Below, in pieces: positions 11,790 through 22,544 of a stretch of DNA of 64,000 bases. How positions within the stretch are numbered: the first letter of the stretch is position 1; each line of letters opens with the position of its first letter. The notes under the pieces are model-generated. The model saw only the letters and a program-made list of their open reading frames with translations. It did not search any database and was not told the DNA's origin. Both the position numbers and the translations under genes were made by a program. The DNA comes from Ophioderma brevispina (taxonomy: Eukaryota > Echinodermata > Ophiuroidea > Amphilepidida > Ophiodermatidae): contig JAMKCH010041356.1 of the NCBI GenBank assembly GCA_023653785.1, forward strand, positions 1 to 64,000, in the 5' to 3' direction.

Positions 11790-13060
11790 TAAAAAGGAAA
11801 GCTCTCTACCATCATTTCGGCAGTGCAGTCCTGCTGAGAGACGGAAATGAGTGATTGTTGAACTAGCGGTTGGAAGTTAGACAAGGCTGTCTGCTATCAC
11901 CATCCCTCTTCAACATCATCTTGGAATATATACGAGACAAAAGCTCTAGATGGGTTTTTGAAGGAGAGTCAGCATAGTGAAAGATTATCGCCAACCGCGA
12001 GTTGCCGACGACGTGACAGCCAGCCAGAGAACTCCAAACCATAACAACAGGGGGATGGCGACAAGGAAATCCCAATTTCAGACGTCAGCATTGCCCTTAA
12101 CACCGTAAAAGCGAAATCTCTGACGAAAATTCATATTTGTGTATTGTTGTCAAGAATATTTTGTTTTATTCCAAAACAGTTTTTGAGCTGAAATCAACTC
12201 CACTGTTAACCACAATGGTGATTCTGATTTTTTTATGAATAACGGCCGAGGACGAGGTCGTAGTGGGTCTGGTGAACACCATTACGTCCACATTCAAAAC
12301 ATTGTTGTGGTTTGCAGAGAAGAAATTTCTGTAATTTCTTTGATCTTTTGGGTATTTGCTATATTGAATGAGGCTTGGCCCGCAATCGTCTGCTTAAAAA
12401 ACGTCTTGGTGAGACTGCTAAGCGACTGGGCACGAGGATCAAAGTAGTAGAATGAAGAGAAAAAAGAAGAGGCTTATCAATGTTAAAATTTGAAGCAGTG
12501 GGGAAACCGTTCAGGTACTATAGGGGAAACCATTAATTGATAATTTGTAAAATCTGTAAGGAGAATCAAAATCAGAATTGCTGTTGGCACAAACACATGG
12601 TAAAATTTGAACCCATCTGGAGCGAGGGGAACATCTTAATGGAATCTCGAATGAGGCATTGTATAAATGTGGAAAAAACCTAGACACACTAAATGCAGAT
12701 ATGGAAAAAATAATGATTTTGTATTGACTGGCTATATGAGGAGTTTCTCCAGGTGCACTATTCGTCGCACACTCCAACAAAAAATGCGAAAGCACGATCA
12801 GAATGAATGAAAACGTCAAGTAGTTTGCATTGGCATGTGATTAGACGGAAGGAAAGCCTAACAAATACCATTATTTGCAGTGGTTGATGCAGATGTCGGA
12901 AGACACAGCAGAGGGGGTATAATACAACCAAAGAAATAAGATGCGTGGATAACATCAAACAGTGGACAAACATGATCAGAACAATCGTAGACAGGGAGCT
13001 ATGAGCAATAGATCCGTCACTGTGTCGCCGGCCTCCAAGCTATGGGGCATAGATAGAGAT
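11790..13060 (+). mobile_element. RTE-like LINE remnant (reverse transcriptase to 3' end of ORF)
   Basis: Split-frame translation follows the order of a LINE reverse transcriptase. LYHHFGSAVLLRDGNE comes from about 11781-11850. VRQGCLLSPSLFNIILEYI (11875 onward) is the classic QG-SP-LFN palm motif. A damaged ..VADDVTA.. near 12004 corresponds to the F/YADD catalytic box. From 12540 to 13050 the C-terminal region continues with KIRIAVGTNTW, a degraded middle, then VDNIKQWTNM (12944) and RRPPSYGA (near 13040), as in RTE-type elements. The interval 12120-12510 is poorly conserved and may hold a deletion or insertion. Several stops and frame changes show the copy is dead. A second element of similar type lies at 21640-22290. 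Confidence 0.7.
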
Positions 13061-13699
13061 ATAATTAACTTTATTTTGAGGGTCAGACATCCATTAAATA
13101 TATGATATGGCACAGCTGCAGGTGCGCTAGAGGTACGTAGCATAAATGCTCTAAATATTCAACCCCCACGGTTAGGATCAGTAGTTGGGTTTGGAGGATT
13201 TTTATTTTCGAATAATGAGCACATTTAAAAACGGAAACGTTTCCTAAGTTAGAAATGTTAATAAAACAAGTCAAATAAAAAGAAAACCTCTCGTTTCTTC
13301 GAAATACTTCGCAAGAGAGATGATGATATAATATTGAACACAATATCATTAAGTGAATTTTTAGCCAGATCGCAACAAACTAAGAATAGAAAAACGTGTT
13401 TTAAGCAAGCGTAATTAACTACCAGTATACATCTTAGGTGAGTATTCAATATGATTGTCTACCGATTGTCTATCGTGTTATATACACCACTGTGTACTTG
13501 AAGTTTAGTTTGTATTCCTGAATTTTCCCTGCCAAAAATGATGGTCCAGGCTGATATGAGTGCGCTTGAGAAGCACGTGTCAGTATGCTCGAGTCCTCTG
13601 CAAGCTCATTTATTCATGCTGCAGGAGATGTCAAGGATTTACTTATTTAGGAATAATGCCCTTTTCTGCTCTAAATTTATTTCACCTTTTATAGCTCTA
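13061..13699. other. non-coding DNA
   Basis: No motif seen. The frame starting at 13538 runs into the left inverted repeat of the next element and is not a gene. Confidence 0.6.
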
Positions 13700-13701
13700 T
13701 A

Positions 13702-15002
13702 CAGGGTGTCTCAAAAAAAAATGTGCTGTGATTATCAGGACTTGCGGCACTCTTTGTGGATCCACTATACCGTGGGGATGGAAATTTTGTTGCCAGCATG
13801 TAGCATAGTCAGTTATCTTCTTTTCCTGCAAAAATTAGAAACTTCCATCAACACCTTATGCAAATATCGGCAGTTATGCAAGATCATGCCATTTCAATTT
13901 CTGCCAATGGGATTTATACAGTTAAGGAGTGAGAGGAGAAAACTTGGGCTGAGAATTTTTCTTATAGGTCTCTAAACATGCTAACCCTAAATCGTATCGA
14001 GAGCATCAATTACAGAGTGCATTTTATGAATCCTTATGACCAGGCAAACAATCCAGAATGTTTTTTTTCCTACAAAATACAAGCATTCTTCAATTAATGC
14101 CCTATGACCTTTTATGATCCTAATTTCACATAAACGACCCCTATACCACTTCATCTACCCTCCAGAATGTCCATCATGTTTTTTTTTTTTGTGTGTGTGT
14201 GTAAGCCGGTGTGTAAGAAATCTCTAGTATGCGCATGTCTTATTCCCAAGTGTAGTAGTGCTGGTACAACTCGGGGAAGAGGCGTCTTCACTAGGGATTA
14301 CTCTGCCAGGGAAGCTTAAGTGAAGATGGGGTCAGGCAAGGTCATCTAGGCAGGCTCGTAAGTAGAGCTTACGATCATACCCTCAAATCCAAATGGACCA
14401 CTTTTTTACTGGTTTCTTTGAAAAATGTCTAAAATTTAAGCTAGTTTAGATGAAATTTAACAAAAGTTTTCTTCTTCTGATGAAATGCAAAAGCCCAAAA
14501 GGGCAATTTGGGAGAGGGTAGGTCCACTGGTACGCAGATATCTACACAAGCGGAGAACCCCGCCCCCGAAAATGTCCAATTTCAATATTTCACAAAAACC
14601 AAAAAAAAATCTGCATATGGACCTGTACGATTGGTCAACTATAACAATGCTCCAATTTTGCTGAAAGCATACCAAAATAGTTTATCTTGTCGCAAGGACT
14701 CACTATGCATAGTTTATGTAGTATACGATTTATGGTAAGAGAGCTGGCTGAATGCTCAGGCCAAGTTTTCTCCCTTCATTCCTTAACTGTGTAAATCCCA
14801 TTGGCAGAAGTTGAAAAAGCATGATCTTACATAATTGCCGATATTTGCTTGATATTAAGTTGTTCGTGGAAGTTTCTAATTTTTGCAGGAAAAGAGGATA
14901 ATTGACTATGCTACATGCTGACTACAAACAATTCACGGTTGAGTGATTCTAAAGAGGGCGCAAGTCCTGAGAATCACAGCACAATTTTTTTGAGACACAC
15001 TG
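13702..15002. mobile_element. 1.3-kb DNA transposon with ~250-bp terminal inverted repeats, TA target site
   Basis: The left end CAGGGTGTCTCAAAAAAA (13702) pairs with the right end, whose reverse complement begins CAGTGTGTCTCAAAAAAA (15002). Pairing continues with interruptions to about 13953 on the left and 14752 on the right. For example, TGCCAATGGGATTTA is matched by TGCCAATGGGATTTA in the reverse-complemented right arm. TA lies immediately outside both ends (13700-13701, 15003-15004). A TA duplication and a CAGGGTGTC-type end are typical of Tc1/mariner-like elements. The ~800-bp interior has no transposase-like frame, so this is a non-autonomous, long-TIR copy. The frames 13538-13975 and 14508-14738 lie on it and are by-products. 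Confidence 0.85.
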
Positions 15003-15344
15003 TAGTACTATTTTCAATTATAAAGGGTGTCCCATAACAAAGAGATCCGCGAATCACTGTGTCACATGTTTCTTGTACTCTATCCCTACAATAGAAGTTG
15101 TTGGAAATAGTAGAAGCTGTTTAAAGTCGTAGAAAGACGAGGACCCAATGTGCTTGTGACCTAATGTCCTTGTAGCAAAATTTGATATAAATTTGTTACA
15201 TAATTTGGTGGACACGAAAGCAAAGTTATCCCAAATACAATATTGTTTGGCCTCATATGAACTTTGATATGTCGCTTTTGGCCTGTTGTTAGTTCACACA
15301 ATAATTTCTACCCAAACGTCCTTACGTATAAATGCTTAACGACA

Positions 15345-16470
15345 TGATGTAATAATTTATCTCGCCATGTTGACATCCATCATTTTGGAAATCGACTTAG
15401 CCAGGCAATTCGATCTACCAAGTTGACGTCTACTTTTGGGAAGTCAACATGTCCAAACAAATGATTTCATCATGTTCACATTTAGGCCAGTCAAAATATA
15501 TAGAATGAATGCTGCCTTAACCCAACACTAATTGCAACAGAATCAATTCCAACAGAATTGTATTGAGAATACCTTTAAAGACAACATATCAAAAGTCTAC
15601 TAAAATCAGAGGAGTGGAACATGGGTCAAAATATGAAAAGTATCAAAACGCGTCGAAAAGTATGCCAACGTGTTCGATACATTTCCAGGATTAATAAAAG
15701 GTATAGTTTGCCATATCTGCAGGGTGTAGTTCAATAGTTATGAGTCAAAATAGGTTCAAGGTCACAATGGGGCAAATTTTCAGATATATCCGTTCGTTAT
15801 AAAAAATGGTGTCAAATTGTTCGTCTAATGGTATAGAACCCGAAAATATACTGGTTGCACATTCTATAATATTCGTTGCACAATTGGAACGCGAAATGTG
15901 ACTGGGGGCTACAGGGTCTATGGGAGGTCACTAGTCATAGCTCTGTAATTCTTATATAGAAAGTTCAAACAAAGAATCTATTTACATTTACTTATCAAGT
16001 GGGACAAATTTAACAGTTTACAACCAGTCCGATCAAAATCGGACCATTCTATGAATTTTACCCCAGGATGACCTTGAACTGTTATGAGCCTATTGTACTA
16101 AAACTATAACGCGTAGATAGGGCAAACTATACCTTTTTATAAACCTTAGGAGTAGCCCAATAAATTGGTACATTATTTAAATCGATTCGAACAATTCTAA
16201 TTTTTTACCCCTGTACAAAGTTGCCCCCTTATTTCTACATGTTCCACAAGGTTGATTTTGGTAGACTTTTAATATATTAATTTTGGACTATTTCATAGTA
16301 TATTAACACCAAAATTGTTTCTGTTGCAATTTGCGTGGGGTCAAATCATACAATTATTGGACTAATTCAATAGACAAGCTAAATCGTCAATGCATGCCGA
16401 TATCTACTAGTTAAGAAGTCGTCAAAACCAATGGGATGTCGACATGGCGTGATAAAATATATTCCCATCT
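15345..16470. mobile_element. foldback element F, copy 1
   Basis: The two halves are inverted copies of each other. AAAAGGTATAGTTTGCC.ATCTGC (about 15698) pairs with GGGCAAACTATACCTTTTTA (about 16118). ATTGCAACAGAA (15531) pairs with TTCTGTTGCAAT (16319-16330). The outer CGCCATGTTGACATCC (15363) pairs with GGGATGTCGACATGGCG (about 16434). No reading frame of note lies inside. It is most simply a non-autonomous foldback/MITE-like element. A related copy lies at 26880-27600. Confidence 0.8.
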
Positions 16471-18890
16471 GGTCACTCAAACGTCCTCAAGAATGGACCA
16501 AAATTGAGTGACCAACTTAATATTATTTTCCTAATGCATTGATATTTTTCTCACTTGTTCAGGATAGCAAAATAATCAATGGTGCTACTTAGTTCTCCAG
16601 GTAGACAAGGATGAATATGTATTAATCTTTCTACTTGCAGACCAAATACCTTTAAAGTTGAAGCAAGACAATTATTATATATCTAAACTGACTTGGATGA
16701 CACTCTACTGTAGGGAAAATAGCTGTATGTAATAACGGATGTAAACGTTAATTTAACGAATTTAAGTGGTCGACTAAACAGACCAAAAATTTCGCCCAGT
16801 TCAGTTAAAACATCGACACCTCCTTCTGTAGAGAACTAAAAATTTTAAAAAAACATATAAACCGTGCATTTCTGTGAGATATTCTGATTTTATTTTGTAT
16901 AGCAGATCCTAAGCTAACTCCTGGTTTTTATTTCATCCAATTTGATGCACCCTAACCGGGGAAATTGTCAATTGAACACAAAGGATTAAATACCACTTGC
17001 GCCAGTTTCACTTGAAGGTTCAAGAAACTAAAGGTATAAGGTGTGTAGCATCTTGTGGGATTAAACTGTTTTCAAACAAAAGAATATTGTAGAGATCAGA
17101 TTTTCATTGAACTAATCAATATTTTATTTTTCAAACAGTGAAAGCCCCAGAAATTATGCTGTGGGGGAAATGAGGGGACTCACTCTCAGCGGGACAATAA
17201 TCATGAAATTCCTGTAAATTTTACTGCTGAACTAAGGGGACAGCCACAAGTCTCTGTTTATGGGGAAATGTATGGACAATGCTCTAATGGGGAGGGCTAA
17301 TTTCCCCTCCCTCATTCCCCACTACCTCCAAGATGCCAGGGAGAACAAAAGGAAGAAACCAGTGTTGAACAAAGAACAATAAAGGAAAGGATGGTTGTTG
17401 TTCAAAGGCCGCAATTTACTTTCAACGAGTGTGTTTTATGGTTCTTCCTTCTGCTGAAACCTGGAGTAAAGCCGAGACAAATTTTGGATTGAATTGGATT
17501 TTCCAATATGTATTTTATCGGCGATTGTGGCATTTTAAACTTATAAATTATGCTATATCACAATGAGCAGCACTTTATACTTTTAAATTTTAATTTTCAA
17601 TAAAGAATGACTTGAAGTTGATTTTCAATGGCAACTCTGTTGATAAGGGATAGCCGAAACTGGATTTTGTCACATTTGTGAACCATTTTTCTGATTTAAT
17701 TTCAATTTCTTTTAATTTTTTTCTTTTTTCACTCAAAAATTAAAAAAAAAAATTCCCCGCAAAAAAAGTAAAACGGTAAGGACGATGGTATAGGGTCGGT
17801 CGGATGAGAACAATCAAACCAATTTTTTTGGCCGAATTGTCCTAGATATAGCAAAATATATCTTTTTTAACCCTTAGAACCAGAAGAACATGTCTATACA
17901 ACTTTTAATCCCGTATGAAACGTTTACAAATTTGACCCCTGTTAATTTCCCCCCTTTCATATCTCAAAATCCTCAAGGATGCAAAAGTTGCATCATCAAG
18001 ATTCAGCAGGTCGATGTTGCCTAGCAACCATCAAATATTTCGTGCAGACTCTTTTGCAAGGTCATATGTAAGGTCTATGGTTCTACTCTGGACTATGAAG
18101 AGTCTGCAATCAGCATTATGTCTCTGGAAAGCCATATATAGATTATCAAATGCGACAAGATAGCATTTAATCAAAACAGCTGCATTATGAAATAGTACTT
18201 GAAATAATCCGTCGTTATGTAATGGTGAATTGACCATGTCTGTAATTTAATTTGTCATTTCATTTTACATTGAACACATCTTTCTGAGTACTTGTTCAGC
18301 TGTCTGAACCTGTCAATGCAACATAACAGTAACTATAGGCATAAAATACACCTATGATAACAACATTATTCTCTTTGATGGGAAATCACCTTATGGATCA
18401 ACTCCATGATATAAAAAGGCCAACCCCCCCCCAATTTTCAAGCTTGGTCGAATCCAAAACCCTAGTGGGTGGTTCATATAGTGGTATGTTCACTGTTCAT
18501 GATAAGAGTAATGTTTCTGAAATGTTCAGAACCATGGAACAGCAAACCCATATGACTATTTTGTCTACAACTTTTGTAAGCAAATTTAAGTGGCAGATAT
18601 TTTGATCAATTGATCAGTTTAGTTTAATACAGAGTTGCCAAAAAACATAAACAAAGGTCGTCCTACCCAAAATGTAGCCATTGACAAGTTTCAATGGGCG
18701 AAAAAGCTCTTTGACATTCCCATGTCCCCCATTGGGTTAGCCAATCCTGGCCTGAGCTCAATCATCATTCTGTCCTAGAATTGATGTGAGATTCAAATGT
18801 GCGAGATACTGTTATTCGTGTCACTAATAGCCCATTGCGATTGCTATACCAAACCAAACTACATCAACATCATTTTGAAGAAGTACAAAT
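16471..18890. other. non-coding DNA, no gene recognised
   Basis: AT-rich with only short frames (18031-18237 -, 18354-18605 +) that match no known family. A short C-run lies at 18424. Confidence 0.55.
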
Positions 18891-18896
18891 GTGCTA

Positions 18897-19260
18897 ATTA
18901 ATGGTCCATGGTCCCATCGCTAAGAGCCTCGTTCCCAGAGACCCCAGATTTTACCGAAAGTGGACTAAATTTTGGTATCAGAAGAAAGCTACTACTTTGC
19001 TCATTGACCCTGTGAAATCTTAGGGCTAAAGGATGTTTGGTTTGGATGTTATTTGCGAAAATATACCCCATTTTGGTCGACCAATATTAATTTTGCACAG
19101 TACTCTATGGGGATTACAAAATCATGTTTTTACCTCTCCCTTCAAAACGGGTTGAAATGTTTGCGCGAAACTGTACAGATGGGGTTTTTGGGTGAAGCCC
19201 GTTCTATCAAGATGAAAAATGTATAGACTTAAATCGGGCCATCCTCCTTTAACCGCGAAA
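18897..19260 (+). repeat. dispersed repeat D1, copy 2
   Basis: Begins with TTAATGGTCCATGGTCCCAT. It contains CCCAGATTTTACCG, ATCTTAGGGCTAAAGGATGT and GGTCGACCAATATTAAT, all recognisable in the reverse complement of 43558-43783 and partly at 3120-3385. No protein-coding signal. Confidence 0.8.
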
Positions 19261-19390
19261 ATGCCACACGTGAAAGCGATAATAGCCGTTTCGCGTTATT
19301 GAGCCGACTGTCGGGTCAAAAGCCTTTGCCAATAAAGGTAACATCTGATACTTGTATTTAAACGTCTAATTCATGTAAAATTGGAATCTC

Positions 19391-19767
19391 TTAATGAAGG
19401 TAAATGTCGCCATGATGCGTTTCGTGATCCTTGCTCCTCATTTTTGGTTTAGGTTTCACTAGATATCCCCGAAAAAAGTTTATTTTCAAAATTTATGTTG
19501 ATTCCGAGGGTCCGTTTTAATGTTATGCGGAAATGTTTCCATCGCTGCCGCCATAGGCCACTGTGTTGTAATTTCTGTCCGTTTCCGAACAGAAAATACA
19601 AAATTATGAATTTCTTTAAAAGCAGATCGAATTTGCATGTACGATTAGACACCTACACACACACAATAAACTTAGACCAACTATTCGGATCATATTAAAA
19701 TCTCAACTTTTGAGGTAAGTCGGGGGATGGGGTGGGGGCGAGGCTGATCACGAAATGTCCTTTTAAT
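19391..19767 (+). repeat. dispersed repeat D2, copy 1 (MITE-like)
   Basis: Shares TTTCACTAGATATCC, TTTCTGTCCGTT and GAAAATA.AAAATTA.GAATTTCTT with 20541-20800. It shares its right half, including GATCACGAAATG..CCTTTTAA, with 43784-44010. Its ends are rough inverted repeats (GCGTTTCGTGATCC left, GATCACGAAATG right). The 67-codon frames on both strands fall within it and are not genes. Confidence 0.7.
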
Positions 19768-20540
19768 ATCCAAACATTTATGTTGTTAAATTTATTAAAG
19801 TAAGTATGTATTTCATCCATTTGAATATTTTATACTCAGTTTCCTTTTAAAGCTCGATATGGTCGTTATTTATTAAATTCCGTTTAATATAAAGATTAGT
19901 CCAGTGCACATTTTCTTTATTTTCATCTACTTTCCCCTATTGAAAAAAATACTGAAGTGCTATTACGCTCAATTTGTATCTAAGGTTCCTTTTCTTTTTC
20001 TTTCTGTTTCTTTTATATCATTTATATTATATTTTCTTCGAGCATGCCATGTGCGTTGAGGATATAAAATTAATAAAACTCATTACTTTATGTATAAATT
20101 GGTGAGTATAACTATATCTATTAAAATCTCTCGAGCGCTTTTTGCGTTATTTCAGATGAAAAAAAATAAGAAAAATGTGAATTTGCAAATTCAGCACTTT
20201 AATTAAACGTTTGGTACGCTTTTCAGCATCAACATATTTTCACATCTATTGCAAGGGGTAAGTCTTGACGGAAGCTTGCACATCAACTGTCACCAAAACA
20301 TAGGGGTTATTAATAGCCCACGGCACATCAGATAATGTAAAATGGATTTTATTGTACCGTCTTTTACTTCACAAAGTCTACAAGAAATAATAAACTTTGT
20401 TGAATAAGCAAGACCATACAAAAACTCGCAACCGACAATGAATTTTGAATATATGGAGTTAATATTTCCCGACGAGGCCCAGCAGGCTTTACAGAGAATG
20501 GCGTTCTAATTTGTTTTGGGAGATTTATAAGAATTAAACT

Positions 20541-20800
20541 TTTAAAGATAGAGGTGCATTTTGTAAAAATTCTCGCACCTCTGATTTATTCTGGTTCACT
20601 AGATATCTGAAGAAAAAGCTACGATCACAAAAATATTACTTTGATTCGATCTTGCAGTTTTGTGATTATGAGAATGCGTGTTTGCAGGGTCCCCATAGGT
20701 CCCACTGTGCCTGTTAAATTTCTGTCCGTTACTGATAGAAAATATAAAATTACGAATTTCTTACGAATGTACTAAATTTGTTCAGATCTAGGAAAACATT
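20541..20800 (+). repeat. dispersed repeat D2, copy 2
   Basis: Starts TTAAAGATAGAGGTGCATTTTG, then GGTTCACTAGATATCTG and AATTTCTGTCCGTTACTGAT, matching 19391-19767. The right end is lost at the microsatellite that begins at 20807. Confidence 0.7.
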
Positions 20801-20806
20801 AAAGCT

Positions 20807-20893
20807 GTATGTATGTATGTAGTATGTATGTATTTGTATGTATGTATGGTATGTATGTATGTATGTATGTATGTATTGTCATGTATGTATGTA
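20807..20893 (+). repeat. (ATGT)n microsatellite
   Basis: Repeated TATG/ATGT tetranucleotide with slips, immediately after D2 copy 2. Confidence 0.97.
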
Positions 20894-21408
20894 CTTACTA
20901 GAGATACAGTGTGGAGTATTTCTGGTATAAAGAGACAGTGAAGTATTTTTACATTGTGGGGTTTTTTTCTTCATTGTGGGAGTATTTTTAATGAGTTACG
21001 ATGGGTACGAATGTCCATAACGGAAGAAACTGTATCTAGTATTGGGGTTATTCCGGAAAAGAGTAGGAAAAGAGAGATTTTCTAGAGTAGTAAACTATAT
21101 AGGCCTGGCGGCGCAATCCTCTTGGCTAAGAAAAGTGAGGAAAAACTCTTAAAAAATGAAAAAAAAAAAAAAAAAAAAAATGAAAAAAAAAAAAAAAAAA
21201 ATTGAAAAAAAAAAAAATCTTAAAAAAATGTCTAAAAAAGTGTCTTTTTAAGAGGAAAAATCGCAAAACTATATAGGTTTTGAAATCTTCCTTATATAGC
21301 TTTGGTAAAAGGTATTTTTCTGAAAAAAATGTCTAAAAAGTGTCTTTTTAAGAGAGTTTTTTTTTGAAGTGAAACTCCCACAAGGTAGCTCTTGTAAGGA
21401 CTGTTGTT
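20894..21408. repeat. A-rich block with a direct repeat
   Basis: Poly-A-rich sequence at 21151-21227 is interrupted by single T and G. A ~35-base word around ATGTCTAAAAA.GTGTCTTTTT occurs twice, near 21228 and 21329. No gene. Confidence 0.8.
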
Positions 21409-21635
21409 GTGTATGTATGTATGTATGTAGTATGTATGTCTGTATGTATGTATGTATGTATGTATGTATGTAGTTGTATGTATGTAGTGTGTGGTATGAT
21501 GTATATATGTATTATGTATGTATGTTGTGTGTGTATGGGGTTATGTGTGTATGTATTATGTATGTATGTATGTATGTAGTATGTATGTATGTATGTATGT
21601 ATTGTGTACTGTATGTATGTAGTATGTATTATGGA
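21409..21635 (+). repeat. long (ATGT)n microsatellite
   Basis: About 225 bp of ATGT/TATG repeats with interruptions. On the minus strand it produces a spurious Thr/Ile/His/Tyr-rich frame. Confidence 0.97.
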
Positions 21636-21639
21636 TGTC

Positions 21640-22213
21640 AATGAGGAAGATGATCATCAACCCTATCGCCCACAAAGGATGGTAAGCCAACTCGAAGAGG
21701 TCACGGACTTCAAGTATCTAGGGGGTCCTATGTTGCCGACAGAAGAAAGACTTCATGTCACGCAAAGGACACAAGCTTGGAATTGCTCTGCAAATAAACT
21801 TACACCACTTATGGCAATTTCGTATCTCCAATTCAACCAAAGGCTGAAATCTTTAGACGGCCTGTGCAGAGAGTATCCTGTGATAGGATCTGAGACATGG
21901 ACCCTAGAAGAAAAGAGTACAGGATAGACGGATGGCACCTACACCAAGCTTCTTTGCGAGTACAAACACATATTCCTGCGTGACCACAAGACCAAAGCAC
22001 AGATAATGGAGATATCCCTCCAATCAATTCTTTTGCCCAACGCCTGCACGATTTGCCGGTCACGTCATCGTGCCGATTGATCAAGTAGTCTCAGACGTCA
22101 CATGTTGGAAGTTACCCTGCCAAAACAGGGGTCGTTTCGCCCCTTTAACTACATAATGACAACCAGGGACATTGGCGCTACATGGTGTGAACAGCATCTT
22201 CGGCTGCGGCAGT
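21640..22213 (+). mobile_element. RTE-like LINE remnant, C-terminal part
   Basis: One frame stays open from 21589 to 21927 and includes VTDFKYLGG (21699), then a basic/aromatic stretch and GSETWTLEEKS (about 21887). These match the post-palm FKYLG and (C/S)E(S/T)WTL signatures of RTE-type reverse transcriptases. After a stop, other frames continue with DGTYTKLL, a ..GHVI-like block near 22060 and a DVTCWKLP segment near 22096. The 5' part including the catalytic domain is missing; the left side is the microsatellite. The sequence runs directly into the TGGA array at 22214. Confidence 0.7.
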
Positions 22214-22290
22214 TGGATGGATGGATGGATGGATGGCTGGCTGATGGATGGTGGATGGATGGGATGCTGGATGGATGGATGGATGGACCC
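22214..22290 (+). repeat. (TGGA)n minisatellite
   Basis: Tandem TGGATGGA with variants, placed where RTE-like proteins usually carry a D-R-D-G-W type motif. The array may have grown from a GATGGATGG seed in the LINE. Confidence 0.95.
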
Positions 22291-22544
22291 GTGTCCAAAA
22301 TTTTTTAAGTTCAGGCACGGTACGTGAAAAGGGTCTAAAAAATCACCAATAAAGTTACAAAAAGGGTATGCATTGTCTAAATGAGAGGCTTACGCATTTG
22401 ATCCCAATTCAGCATAAAAAAGTCCGAGTCGGAATCGTAATTACCCGGCTAAACCCGCCGACATTTCAAAACATCCCTTCTTTGAATAAAATGCTTATAG
22501 CAGGGTGCCGGTTTTTGAAAACCAGCTTATAACATCGAATTAAA

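Noticed and set aside
21348..21641. Minus frame rich in Thr, Ile, His and Tyr
   Set aside because: A translation of the ATGT microsatellite.
22102..22308. Frame with DGWMDGW repeats
   Set aside because: A translation of the TGGA array joined to LINE sequence.
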